From: Coenobita brevimanus
Lineage: Eukaryota > Arthropoda > Malacostraca > Decapoda > Coenobitidae
Direction: 5' to 3'
DNA: 64,000 nt
Assembly (NCBI GenBank): GCA_032717465.1
Contig: CM064683.1
Coordinates: 41,383,061-41,447,060, forward strand
The translations under genes were made by a program, and so were the position numbers. This document shows positions 33,839 through 44,043 of the stretch, piece after piece; the stretch's first letter is position 1, and each line of letters begins with the position of its first letter. Below the pieces are notes generated by a model that did no database searches, was not told the origin of the DNA, and was given only the letters and a program-made list of their open reading frames with translations.

Positions 33839-34051
33839 CCATGCTTCTTTTGTTCTCTGCCAATTCTAGGATTAACTTCTCTAAGCAAGGTTACAGTGAA
33901 CATACTATAGGAACTCACTCAAAGATAATGGTATTCCAGATCATGATGTTTTCTGAGACAGCAGCACTGACTCCTGCAGGGGGGTCTTGCTGCAACCTGA
34001 AAAATTGATGATTAGTTGCATGATGGGAATAATATGGATGATGATGCTAAT

Positions 34052-34089
<38 letters not shown>
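33839..34089. other. Spacer with AAT microsatellite
   Basis: A phrase related to 26.64 kb near 33857-33890 and an AAT run at 34054-34088. No gene. Confidence 0.5.
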
Positions 34090-34930
34090 AGGGGGTCCTG
34101 ATGTTATGAGCGTTACATTTATGAAAACCAAGTCATTAACCCTTTAACCGCGGGCATTGTTTTGCCCCGACTGGCCTCTCCCGCGGGGGTTCCAGCCAAA
34201 ATGTAAACAAACTTTAAACCTTTATAACTCTGCACAGAATAAATCTAGAGCGAAAAATAAGGTACCATTAGAAAGTACTAACCTTCGGCTTTGCATTGAT
34301 GTAGGTTTCATGATTTCGTTGACTATCACTGGATGGGCAGTGCCGTTAGAAGTGAGCGATCTAAAATCACTATTTTTTGCTCACACACCATTACCTTCGC
34401 TCACACACCATTACCAAATGCCAACCTCATTCTGATAATAATACTATAAACATATATGAACACTGCACATACGATAAACACCCACTCTGTGTTCACCGAG
34501 GCAGGTAAAAGGCACTGTAATTGCCCGCACTTCACTGCCACATCAGCAGTGTTGTCGCTCACACAGCTGGACAGATACTGATGCGTGTTGGTCAGGGGTG
34601 GGGTGGGGGGCCCAGGGGGTGGCAGGTGGGGGCCTGGGGGGTGGGTGGAGGGAGGTGGAGGTCGGCTGGAGTGAAAGAACTTAATAGCTACTCTCCCTTG
34701 AAACAATTGGCACATGGAAAAAACGCAGGGTATTCAAAATATTCACAAACATTCGAGAATGACACCTGAGGTTTGGTCCAGTTTTTGCAATGTCATTCTG
34801 GAATGACACCCGCGGTTAAAGGGTTAAGTGAAAGCTTGCATAAAAGAGTATATAATCTATGGGAAAAATGGGGATTTGGTGTTTGACCACTGCCAGTATA
34901 CATCTATAATGCTATGTAAGGCAATTTTAA
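34090..34930. mobile_element. Tigger-like end fragment hosting a piggyBac-like MITE
   Basis: The outer parts (34090-34139 and 34828-34930) start CAGGGGGTCCTGATG and include CTATGGGAAAAATGGGGATT, resembling the left 100 bp of the Tigger at 22.4 kb (CTTATGGGAAAAATGGAGTT). The inner element is described separately. Confidence 0.5.
34140..34823. mobile_element. piggyBac-like non-autonomous element (TTAA target)
   Basis: TTAA flanks both ends (34136-34139, 34824-34827). The termini are CCCTTTAACCGCGGG at the left and its exact complement at the right, 15 bp perfect. TTAA duplication with CCC-starting ends is the piggyBac hallmark. There is no transposase inside the 684 bp; the interior holds a G-run cluster at 34592-34668. 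Confidence 0.85.
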
Positions 34931-35347
34931 ACAAGAAGAAATGTTAGTTATATATATCTAAAACATACACACATCATTAACATAATAACCTAGAATAATA
35001 CATATCTAATGTAATCCCCAAGAGATACCACTGGAATTGTAAAGAAATCCACAAACTACAAACTTGGGTTAGTGACTGTATACAACTTCTGTGGTAAACA
35101 TGAATGGAATAAGCCTGAAGAATAAACATGTCAACAAAGCAGTATAAATATGTATGATAACATAATTCACAAAAACTGAACTCAAGTATCTTAACTAACT
35201 TCTTACGTCAACACATAAACTGGTCACATACTGTAAGAACAACTTTTTTCTTACTCCGTAAAAAAAACAGTCACAAAACTATTTTTACACTCACTGCACT
35301 AAGTGTGAAAACTCATGAATTTTACTGCTCCCTCACCATTAACCTCT
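34931..35347. other. Unassigned AT-rich spacer
   Basis: No gene or element end seen. Confidence 0.4.
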
Positions 35348-35351
35348 TTAA

Positions 35352-36105
35352 CCCGCGGCGTCCCGTCGACGTTCTTTAACGTCCACACGTTTTGTCACTG
35401 CCAATCCCGTCGACGTACATAAATGCGAAAAAATTGCAAGGTCCCTAATTTGCACAATTTTCAATTTTCGCGAGTCATTTTTGGTACGTATACACGTGAC
35501 ACCTTCCTCAACAAGATGCCAGGCAGAGACAATGCCTTACCCAGCATGACCTCCTCCACCCCCCTGCATACCACTGTCTCAGCAATTTACCTGTTATCCT
35601 GGCCAGTATAGCCATGTCATGCCACGGTACGAAATTCAGGGCCAGAGTGATTCCCCAATCAATGACAATGTGGAGGACAAAATTTACATAGCATTAGAGG
35701 AAGAAACAGTCAGAAATGATGATCAGGTAATGTGGCAAAAAAAGGTCAGGTATTAGTGAGTGAAACAATGCTTATAATGCCTATATTACTGATTGAAAAC
35801 CAACATACTCTTGTACTACATATAAATTCATACCAAGTAAATAAATAAATACCGTGTATGAGTGGTGTGAAATAGTTATCCTCCCACAGAACTCGTTTTC
35901 TTTGGTGCCAGCCTGATAGAAAACCCAGTAAGGTAAGGAGGTACTCCTACCTGTAATGAGTATTTTAAACCTCAGGTGAGCGATTTCTCTAAGAATTTTC
36001 GATGTTTCTCACCAAAAGCGAAGGTTTGACCCAAAAAAAAAATTTTCCTAAAATGGTCGGGATTGGGGGGAGTCAGTGGTGGAAAAGTGGTCGGGATGGG
36101 GCGGG
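35352..36105. mobile_element. Second TTAA-flanked piggyBac-like MITE, diverged ends
   Basis: TTAA at 35348-35351 and 36106-36109. The left end is CCCGCGGCGTCCCGTCGACG; the right end complement is CCCGCCCCATCCCGACCACT, about 14 of 20 matching. Each end repeats its CCCGTCGACGT or GGTCGGGAT word subterminally. The 754-bp interior has no convincing coding frame. Confidence 0.65.
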
Positions 36106-36109
36106 TTAA

Positions 36110-36261
36110 AGATGGGAGAAATAGGGAGTGAGGAGGGCAGACACAGAAAATGAATGATAAAAGGAGAAAGATGATGTAAGCAGCACTATATCAATGAGTG
36201 GATGATAGTCGCCACCACCTACCACTGTTTACACTTACTGCTTTTAGATAATTTAATTCGT
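36110..36261 (+). repeat. Single copy of the 96-bp repeat of 48 kb
   Basis: GTAAGCAGCACTATATCAAT, GAGTGGATGATAGTCGCCAC and (after the family D insertion, 36420) GAAGTGATTAATGAAGGCTA parallel the units at 48.05-48.30 kb. Confidence 0.6.
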
Positions 36262-36417
36262 TTTGGTGTAGCAGACAGAGCCAGGATTCCGGGGGCTTGA
36301 ATGATGAGTGAATGGAAGCGTGGCCCACTGGACTGGGTTAACTTGAGCTGTCTGGACGTTGTTACTCCTCACCCTGCCCAAGGGTGGGAAAGGAGGTACG
36401 GATGATGATGATGCAGC
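36262..36417 (+). repeat. Dispersed repeat family D copy
   Basis: GCCAGGATTCCGGGGGCTTG, GATGAGTGAATGGAAGCGTG, GTCTGGACGTTGTTACTCCT and a terminal GATGATGATGATG run. It splits the preceding repeat, so it inserted later. Confidence 0.8.
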
Positions 36418-37739
36418 AGTGAAGTGATTAATGAAGGCTATACCTAACCCCCGTAATAAGTCTCTCCTATGCCAAACAAGATCATTTGGTGATGGCAAGA
36501 AAAAATACAGGAACAGGTCATCACACTGAGGGAGTTGAAAACCATACAGTGTGTGACCTTGGGTTGTGTGGGTGACATGGCCCAGAGGTATAGGCAGACT
36601 CTCCATTGCCACAGCATCCCACCACTGGCTTGAACTACAGCTGGCACGGATAAAGACAGTAAGATAAATCATCACCATTACCATCATCATTATTACTATC
36701 ATCATCGTCATCACTGTCATCATTTCCCAAGTAACTGGCAGTAGAATATTAAGCTACTATGAAGCAATTATGGAAGGAGTGGTAGGCAGCCTGCACAGCT
36801 TTTGATAAAACAAGCTTGGAACTGACCTGGACACATGCCTGGCAACAAAGGTGTGATGCCCACAGATGTGCTGTTTGGTTCCCTTCTTCTTCCAGTTACT
36901 CCTCGGCAGGAAAAGAAGAATTAAGATTTTTCTTTTCCTGCAAACTGGTCAAATCATAATTAAACTTCCTGGAAATGCATATTGGCTTATCTGTTGTGCA
37001 AAATGGTTTTGTTGTCTTTACCTAATGCAATAAAATGAGGAAAATATTCACAGTAAATGGCATGTAGATAAAAACAAGAGTAGGCCTATGTGATACTTTA
37101 CATTTCAGGGAGCAAAGGTATTGAAATTTGGAAAAAAAAATGACACCAAAATGATTACAGGAGTAGATGCAAAATAGAAGCTTGAAATAGTATGTTTTGA
37201 GAAAATAGGCATCAAGGTCGACTTAATTGTACAGGTCTGTAATTAATATAAAATGCTGTATGATGGATGAATGAAGTTTTGTGCATGCTGTGTTGCACAG
37301 ACTGCGTCTTTACCGATTTGTAAACCTCATTGCTGGAGCTTTTTGGATAGTGTATCACTGACGGGGTTTTGTCTGTGCCAGCGATGGATCTCTTCTCGTC
37401 TCTCAACAACTATCTCTAGCCAATAACATACCAGGTACAGTCCGGTAGCTTTTTGGAATGTGGATGTATGGTTCTTGCCTTGAAAACAATGCTAATGACC
37501 AACACAACTCCCGTATGCACCACAGTGTTTTGCTTGACGACTTGACTGACAGTAGGCGAAATTGTAGCAAATTCCGCCAGCTGCGGGTTATCACTCTCGC
37601 TGCTTATACAGAATGATGCCAAACAGTGCAAACACCACCAAACAGGAAGAGAAAACAATATTATTAGAAAATCACTCTGGCGTATCAATCACCTGATCTT
37701 TGTTGACATTTGGAGGGACAGGCCTTGAAGAATTCGCAA
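36418..37739. other. Unassigned 1.3 kb
   Basis: An ATC-rich run at 36670-36725 and otherwise unremarkable AT-rich sequence. Open frames near 37.2-37.7 kb on the minus strand are short and show no familiar domain. Confidence 0.4.
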
Positions 37740-37900
37740 CATCCCTTCCTCGGCGACTTATTTGGCCTGCTACACCTTAATATCCCCTAATATGGTGCTA
37801 ATAGGAACTGCGACTATAATAAAAATACCAATAACGTCAGGGAGGACAAGAAGGTGTAATATACCAAATAAATTGCTCAGGAAAAGGGGCTAAAAATCAT
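37740..37900. mobile_element. Short MITE, family M
   Basis: The left end CTTCCTCGGCGACTTATTTG with GCTACACCTTAATATCC faces a right end AGGTGTAATATACCAAATAA with ATTGCTCAGGAAAAGGGGC, its approximate complement. The same end type is at 52.2, 52.7 and 54.3 kb. Confidence 0.7.
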
Positions 37901-37949
37901 ACCATTTCAACGAGATAACGGCTTAATTTTCAACCCCGACTTGGGGGAC

Positions 37950-38130
37950 TTGGTAAGACCTCTTCTTCAGCGATTTATTGTTCACATTACATCTTAATAT
38001 TCTATTGCATGTAACTGATGCAACTGTAACGATATTTAAATTAAGCCGTAATCTCCCATGTAATAGATTTCGTAAGATTTCTTTCTCGGCGAATTATTTT
38101 GCACACTTGACCTTAATATCCTCTTGTGTG
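37950..38130. repeat. Family M end fragments
   Basis: AGACCTCTTCTTCAGCGATT and TTTCTTTCTCGGCGAATTAT, each followed by a ...CCTTAATATnCT phrase, are two left-type MITE ends about 120 bp apart. Confidence 0.55.
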
Positions 38131-38459
38131 TTTTTGATGCAAACTACGGATAAATATCATACAAGCCAACAGAAAGGCCAATGGAATCTACGTCGATATT
38201 AAAAGTCACAGATTACATGAATAATAACATTAATGTGTATTATGCAAATTAAATTGCCGATGATGAGGTACTACTAAATCTCGCATATTACGGATGGTAT
38301 TAATTTATTTCTATTTACTTAATCAGTACAGTAGTTTGGAAAGCAAATCGTTAAGAGGGGGTGTTAGGAAGCATCCTTACAATTTATTTCTAATTCTGCT
38401 CCGTTACTGTATTCCTGTGTGTAATTCAGGCAATCTGTGTCGATACTGACAAGAGATAA
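38131..38459. other. Unassigned AT-rich spacer
   Basis: Nothing recognised beyond a family M end-like phrase at 38345-38380. Confidence 0.4.
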
Positions 38460-38487
38460 GAAGCCAACCAGGGGATATATATATACA

Positions 38488-38520
<33 letters not shown>
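38460..38520. repeat. TA dinucleotide microsatellite
   Basis: TATATA runs interrupted once by CAGAA. Confidence 0.9.
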
Positions 38521-38544
38521 ACAGAGGAAGGTGAAACGAACGAA

Positions 38545-38592
38545 TTAAAAAAAAAAATAATCCATACACCAGATTACTGGTGTCCTTTGAGT
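38545..38592 (-). mobile_element. LINE A1, terminal 48 bp
   Basis: The complement reads GGACACCAGTAATCTGGTGT then ATGGATTATTTTTTTTT, identical to the A1 3' end at about 1715-1750. A stub of an aborted insertion or a decayed copy. Confidence 0.65.
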
Positions 38593-38789
38593 AGTTTGAA
38601 AAAAAAAAAAAAATCGTTAAGGGAGAGGTGCTTGGGATCTTCCTTGCCCGACGAGAATGCGGACCAAAGATTGTCATTTTCAGGAGGTTGCAGTGCTAAG
38701 AAACATACATACGGGTAAGGAGGCTCCCTAACACCTCTTCCTTAACGATTTATTTCCCAAACTACTCGCTAATATGTCACCACCTTAGC
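38593..38789. repeat. Family M end fragments, facing
   Basis: AAATCGTTAAGGGAGAGGTG at 38611 and GGCTCCCTAACACCTCTTCC with TTAACGATTTATTTCCC at 38722-38757 are complementary end types that could bound a 145-bp MITE. Confidence 0.6.
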
Positions 38790-39645
38790 ATGGGGCAATA
38801 TCACCTTGGAGGAGACGGACAGTTCGTAATGACGGCACTCCACGTGCTTGATCTCTGGCAGCCTCCCTGTTCAGTCCCTTACCCCTGAGGTCACACTCTA
38901 TGACCTCGTCCCAGGTCTTTTTCTGTCTGCCTTTCACACCCCTACCTCCGACGATTACACTTCCCATCTTCCTCACCCACTTGTCATCCTCCATCCTCTC
39001 CACATGCCCAAACCATCTCAATCTGTCCCTTCTCATCACAATACCAATACACTCCAATCCCATCCTTCCTCCCAAACCATCACAATCTACCCCTCCTCAT
39101 CACAACACCAGTACACTCCAATCCTATCCTTCCTCCCAAACCATCACAATCTACCCCTCCTCATCACAACACCAATACACTCCAGTCCCATCCTTCCTCC
39201 CAAACCATCACAATCTACCCCTCCTCATCACAACACCAATACACTCCAGTCCCATCCTTCCTCCCAAACCATCACAATCTACCCCTCCTCATCACAACAC
39301 CAGTACACTCCAGTCCCATCCTTCCTCCCAAACCATTTCAGTCTACCCCTTCTCATCACAACACCAGTACACTCCAGTCTCATCCTTCCTCTCAAACCAT
39401 CTCAATCTACCCCTCCTCATCACAACACCAACACACTCCAGTCCCATCCTTCCTCTCAATCCATCACAATCTACCCCTCCTCATCACAACACCAATACAC
39501 TCCAGTCCCATCCTTCCTCTCAACTCTTCATTTACACCTCTCATTCTCCACACCCAGTTGTCATCCTCCATCCTTTCCACGTGCTCAAACCATCTCAGTC
39601 TACCCCTCCTCATCACAACACCAATACACCCCAGTCAGTTCGTGA
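38790..39645 (-). mobile_element. LINE family B 3' part expanded by a 64-bp array
   Basis: The 3' end (38815-39010, minus) encodes the usual LRWFGHVERMEDDKWVRKM and GRQKKTWDEVIECDL. Then a segment is tandemly repeated and the flanking region partly recurs at 39525-39640. Other B copies have a single unit. Confidence 0.85.
39010..39521. repeat. 64-bp tandem repeat, eight units, in LINE coding sequence
   Basis: The word AAACCATCnCAATCTnCCCC starts at 39010, 39074, 39138, 39202, 39266, 39330, 39394 and 39458, always 64 bp apart. 64 is not a multiple of three, so the array breaks the RT frame. Both strands stay open by composition only. Confidence 0.95.
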
Positions 39646-39654
39646 TGCTTAAGA

Positions 39655-39905
39655 TGTTACTTTTCACACGGGCAGCGATGTCAGGGAGTTACGTTGCGGA
39701 TGTTGCGATCAATTGTATCACTGGAGCCATGGAAGACAGTACCCAGTGGTCCTGTGAGGAGGTGGACAACGAAGAAGAGCTGTTATTCCTTAGTTTAGCC
39801 ATTTCCGATAAAATTAAAATGAAATGGGTACATGAGACTAATGTGAAAAGACCAAGAACTTATAAGTGATGAGGAAAAGTTCAGACGGTATTTAGACTAT
39901 GACAA
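39655..39905 (+). pseudogene. Harbinger-type transposase N-terminal remnant
   Basis: A plus-strand frame ending at 39869 contains EELLFLSLAISDKIKMKWVH then ETNVKRPRTYK, and after a frameshift ISDEEKFRRYLDYDK. PIF/Harbinger nucleases often begin with a WVH...R phrase followed about 20 residues later by DEERFxxYFRMS, and this is the basis of the call. The catalytic DDE part is missing; a family C LINE tail begins at about 39898. Identification is tentative. Confidence 0.4.
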
Positions 39906-40395
39906 ATGAGGAAGTGAAGGAGCGTTGTGGTGTGGATGTGAATGTGATAGGAAGCGTTAGGAGAAACACACTGAGGTGGTTTGGCTTTGTGGAGAGGATG
40001 GAGAGTGAGAGACTGATGAGGAGAGTGTAAGTGAGTGTGGAGTTACGTGGACAGACAGACAGACAAATGAGGAAGTGAAGGAGCGTTGTGGTGTGGATGT
40101 GGATGTGATAGGAAGCGTTAGGAGAAACACACTGAGGTGGTTTGGCCATGTGGAGAGGATGGAGAATGAGAGACTGACGAGGAGAGTGTATGTGAGTGAG
40201 GTGGAGGGGGGGGAAGAAGATGGGGGAGGCCAAGGATGAGGTGGAGGGATGGAGTAGAGAGGTATATGAGAGAGGGGGGTGTGAGCTGGGAGCAGGGCAA
40301 TGAAATGGCGGGGGACAGGGGGACATGGAGGCAATTTGTTTGTGGCCACCCCTTACGGAATTGAGATGTCTGGCAATAGATAGATAGATAGTGCC
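39898..40395 (+). mobile_element. LINE family C 3' end, two partial tandem copies
   Basis: ACAAATGAGGAAGTGAAGGA with GCGTTGTGGTGTGGATGTGA occurs at about 39902 and 40065, each followed by LRWFG(F/H)VERMExERL coding. The second copy continues through GTGGCCACCCCTTACGGAAT to a GATA tail at 40376-40391. Confidence 0.85.
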
Positions 40396-40519
40396 ACTCA
40401 GCGTAATGAAGCCTGACCGAACCAGACATCCAGAACAAGCTACAAACTACAGGCAGGCCATAAGTACCAAGGACAGGCTGGCCAGTACCTTTACACAGAT
40501 TAAAATACAAACATACTAT
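40396..40519. other. Short spacer
   Basis: Nothing recognised. Confidence 0.3.
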
Positions 40520-40745
40520 TCTATTGCCAGACGCCTTAATCCCGTAAGGAGTGGCCACAAGCAAATCGCCTTCATGTCGCTCTGTCCTCCTCCATTTCAC
40601 TGCCCTGCTCCCAGCTCACACCGCCTCTCTCATATACCTCTCCACTCCATCCCTCAATCTCATCCTTGGCCTCACCCTTCCTTTCCCCCCCTCCACCTCA
40701 CTCACGTACACTCTCCTCGTCAGTCTCTCACTCTCCATACACTTG
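40520..40745 (-). mobile_element. LINE family C 3' end, minus strand
   Basis: TTGCCAGACGCCTTAATCCC, GGAGTGGCCACAAGCAAATC and the reverse-complemented GRVRPRMRLRDGVERYM coding. It faces the plus-strand copy next door, forming an inverted pair. Confidence 0.85.
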
Positions 40746-40794
40746 CAGGAAAAGTTTATATAAGAAGGTACAAGTGACTGTGTATGTCCATATG

Positions 40795-41395
40795 GGAAGG
40801 GTACCGGGGAGGGTGTGTAAGGTGGTGGGAAGGGTGTGTAAGGTGGTGGGAAGGGTGTGTAAGGTGGTGGGAAGGGTGTGTAAGGTGGTGGGAAGGGTGT
40901 GTAAGGTGGTGGGAAGGGTGTGTAAGGTGCTGGGGTGTGTAAGGTGGTGGGAAGGGTGTGTAAGGTGGTGGGAAGGGTGTGTAAGGTGGTGGGAAGGGTG
41001 TGTAAGGTGGTGGGAAGGGTGTGTAAGGTGCTGGGAAGGGTGTGTAAGGTGCTGGGAAGGGTGTGTAAGGTGCTGGGAAGGGTGTGTAAGGTGCTGGGGT
41101 GTGTAAGATGCTGGGAAGGGTGTGTAAGGTGCTGGGAAGGGTGTGTAAGGTGCTGGGAAGGGTGTGTAAGATGCTGGGAAGGGTGTGTAAGGTGCTGGGG
41201 TGTGTAAGATGCTGGGAAGGGTGTGTAAGGTGCTGGGAAGGGTGTGTAAGATGCTGGGAAGGGTGTGTAAGGTGCTGGGAAGGGTGTGTAAGGTGCTGGG
41301 AAGGGTGTGTAAGATGCTGGGAAGGGTGTGTAAGATGCTGGGGTGTGTAAGATGCTGGGAAGGGTGTGTAAGGTGCTGGGAAGGGTGTGTAAGAT
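40795..41395. repeat. 21-bp minisatellite, about 29 units
   Basis: Unit GGAAGGGTGTGTAAGGTGCTG. Early units have GTGGTG and later ones GTGCTG or GATGCTG, so variants are blocked along the array. Four shortened 15-bp units (GGGGTGTGTAAG) recur at about 40931, 41096, 41199 and 41340. 21 bp equals seven codons, so long open frames arise without implying a gene. Confidence 0.95.
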
Positions 41396-42067
41396 CGACA
41401 GCGAACTATTAGACAAATCAAGACACGGGCATAAGTATATAATTTGTGTATTCTTAAAAAATCTCGCTACCTAACTACACCTGCTATTTGTTACTGCATC
41501 GCAGTATCTCTGTCACAGTACATAATTATATTCGTCTAAGGGAAGCAAAAGAAAGTTGTACCGTAATTTCCTCTCTAAGTCTCTAAAAAGGTAACATTTA
41601 GTACTGCTGAGGTTTAAACTAATTTCAGGGAGAATTTGAAACTAGAAAGGAAATGTCAGGTTGTGGGAATTTTGTTCGTAGTTATTGATTTCGGCTTCAT
41701 GTTATCGTCAGCAAACCCAAAATATCCCGTAAAAGCGTAGTATCCATGCAAAGAACGTAGCATATAAAAATCTTTCACAGCTAACTCGATCATAAGTTCA
41801 GCGATACTAGCATATAAACCAGCGTATTGATGAAAACTGTGATACCAATTTGAATCTCGCGGGCATCACATCACGGAAAAGGCCTGGGTTCCAAAATTAT
41901 AAATGTTTTGAGCGTCAGGTGCACGTGCATAAAATTCCTTGTTTATTTTTTAGTTTTCACGCAGCCAGGCCAAAAAATATATAAAAATCGAAATAATCGA
42001 CCAAACAAAATTATTTCTAATACTTTTAAAATGCTGTGAAGACTTTAAATCTCGGAAATTGGTTTAA
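41396..42067. other. Unassigned AT-rich sequence
   Basis: No gene or repeat recognised in about 670 bp. Confidence 0.4.
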
Positions 42068-42850
42068 GATCTTTATGAATACTTCCGATGTTGGCGATGG
42101 GAGTGTAAGTGTAACCGACGCCATGTTTAAAAAGAACATTTAGGAGTGATGAGGTGAGGATCCTGCATTTGATTCCACATTTTCAAGTGGTTACAGCTAA
42201 TTTACTTGTATTATTGTGTTTGTGAAAATTAGATATGGCATTGGAGATAACTTAGAGGTGAGCATTTCTAGTGAGTATTCGTGTTTCGTGATTATAAAGG
42301 GCGACAAAGTCCAATCAGATGGTGAAGAAGGACGGCTTCTGGTCTGCTTCCATAATTTTATCTCTAGCATCAGATTTACGTACATAAGTCTGCTCGTTAA
42401 TATTAAATAATTAATGGAGCTTACTAGGGTATAGGTATGTGGTGGAAATATTCATGTTTTGAGATGGTTTGTGGAATTGTAAATGGAAGAACAGACGCCG
42501 AAGAAGGCCAGCTTAGGTATCCTGCTCTGATTCGTGTTTCGGCAGCTTCCATCTAATTTACTGACGTAATTCTACTCACTAATGTTAGAGAAGCAACTAG
42601 AGATTATTAGGGTGTACGCGTGTGAGGGAAAGTGGATGTATTGAGATGATATTTGGCATCCTTGTAAGATTTGACGTCGAAGATGGCCGGCGTAGTAGGT
42701 ATCCTGCTCTGCCTCCATATTTTCCTTACTTACAGCCAATTCTCCCACTTAATTCTGCTTACTGTTGTTATGCAAGGCAGTGGAGATAAATAAGTGTAGT
42801 TTGGTGGCAGAATATTGTTGTTTGGAGATATTTAAAGGATGTCGGTGTTT
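42068..42850. repeat. Old ~175-182-bp tandem repeat, four diverged units
   Basis: The phrases GAGATAACTTAGAGGTGAGC (42245), GAGCTTACTAGGGTATAGGT (42417), GAGATTATTAGGGTGTACGC (42601) and GAGATAAATAAGTGTAGTTT (42782) head successive units. Each later has a CCTGCTCTG-like word, CTTCCAT and an AATTTACT/AATTCT pattern. Identity is low but order is kept. Confidence 0.6.
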
Positions 42851-42959
42851 TTCGTGGCCTTGCCGAAATTTTGTAAACATTCTGCCCCCGAAATTTGTAC
42901 CGTAGAATGTTCGTATATTATTTACTTCCGTCGATTTATTGGTTATTATCGGTTTATTG

Positions 42960-42998
<39 letters not shown>

Positions 42999-43517
42999 TT
43001 AAAGAGGATTCCCTTCAAGCCGGTGACGTGTTGGAGAGGGACGCCTGCAGGTGGTGGCACTGATATAACCACGCCAGTACCACTATTAATATATACGTTG
43101 CTGGATCCCTATCCCACGACAACAGGATGTGGCACTGCAGAGAGGTAACTTCATCCTGCAGTCCATCGGGTTCACGTTTAGGTGAGGAAGGAGTCACAGT
43201 AACACTTTTCTACCGCTGTCTGTTGACGATTTTATCTCTGTACTTTAAGATCAACATGGATAGGTCATAAAGGGAACTGCGGGCTTAACGTTGGATGAGG
43301 TTAATACTTACAGGTATTCACAAAAAATCTTATACAACAGTTAGGCAAATTGCTTTCAGCTCTGCTCGGTTGAGGCAGAAACTGTAAAGTATGGCCAACG
43401 TGACTGTGTACTCTAATATTGCATTGGAGTCGTGTGGCCTGTGAAAGTAGTGTGGTGCATTTATAACGCTGCTCTGCTACTCCACCTGGCTGTTTCTTGT
43501 GTGTTGTAACGACGGCT
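42851..43517. other. ATT microsatellite and unassigned sequence
   Basis: ATT run at 42960-43000. GGAGAGGGACGCCTGCAGGT (43033) recurs in altered form at 49499, a small dispersed repeat. The remainder is unassigned. Confidence 0.5.
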
Positions 43518-43574
43518 GTCAGTGTTAGTTATGTATCATGTACTGTGTACGGTATTCATTTCCTACTGCCACTG

Positions 43575-43611
<37 letters not shown>

Positions 43612-43651
43612 AATGTATCATGTACCGGGTATTCATCTCTTACTGCCACTG

Positions 43652-43703
<52 letters not shown>
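43518..43703. repeat. Duplicated CA microsatellite, ~90-bp units
   Basis: TATGTATCATGTAC...CTACTGCCACTGCTACACAC occurs twice (43529 and 43613), each ending in a CA run (43575-43611, 43653-43702). Confidence 0.85.
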
Positions 43704-43906
43704 CTGTGCCCACAACACATCAGATATTGCAGGGGAGTGTCTTGTGAAGTTCTGTTTACATACTGCCTTGTACAACAATTTTGGCCCCTCTTGGACTCTT
43801 CATGGGGTACAGGCTCAACATGTGGTGTATTTTCTTTGATAATAACAAGAGTAATATTGGTCACTTTCTCCCCCCACCTGCAACTAATTGTTCCTTTCAC
43901 TTGCAG

Positions 43907-44043
43907 GTACGATGTTACTTGTTACTAGTGCGTTACTTGGGTTACTTGTAAGATGGCAACATGAATACAGAGTCAGGCAGCGGTACGTGGCAGCCTAAGT
44001 TACAGAGAACCAGTGGCCCCAGTGTAGTGGCTTTCGAATTAAG
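43907..44043 (+). CDS. Candidate host exon with start codon (unknown protein)
   Basis: A 137-bp segment is bounded by a good acceptor (pyrimidine-rich tract, CACTTGCAG ending at 43906, possible branch point CTAAT) and a good donor (AAG then GTGAGT at 44044). An ATG at 43961 opens 27 codons plus two bases, MNTESGSGTWQPKLQRTSGP then SVVAFELR, ordinary-looking composition with no simple repeat. I do not recognise the protein. If joined in phase to the candidate exon at 50155, a TAG follows after 12 codons, so either the second exon belongs to another transcript or one call is wrong. No database evidence; chance is possible. Confidence 0.3.

Noticed and set aside
36253..37688. Minus-strand frames of 60-156 codons
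   Set aside because: They start in an ATC run or show no recognisable domain, splice context or counterpart elsewhere in the window.
40616..41421. Minus-strand frames with SQHLTHP / YTPFPAP repeats
   Set aside because: 21-bp units give seven-codon periodicity. Purely a translated minisatellite.
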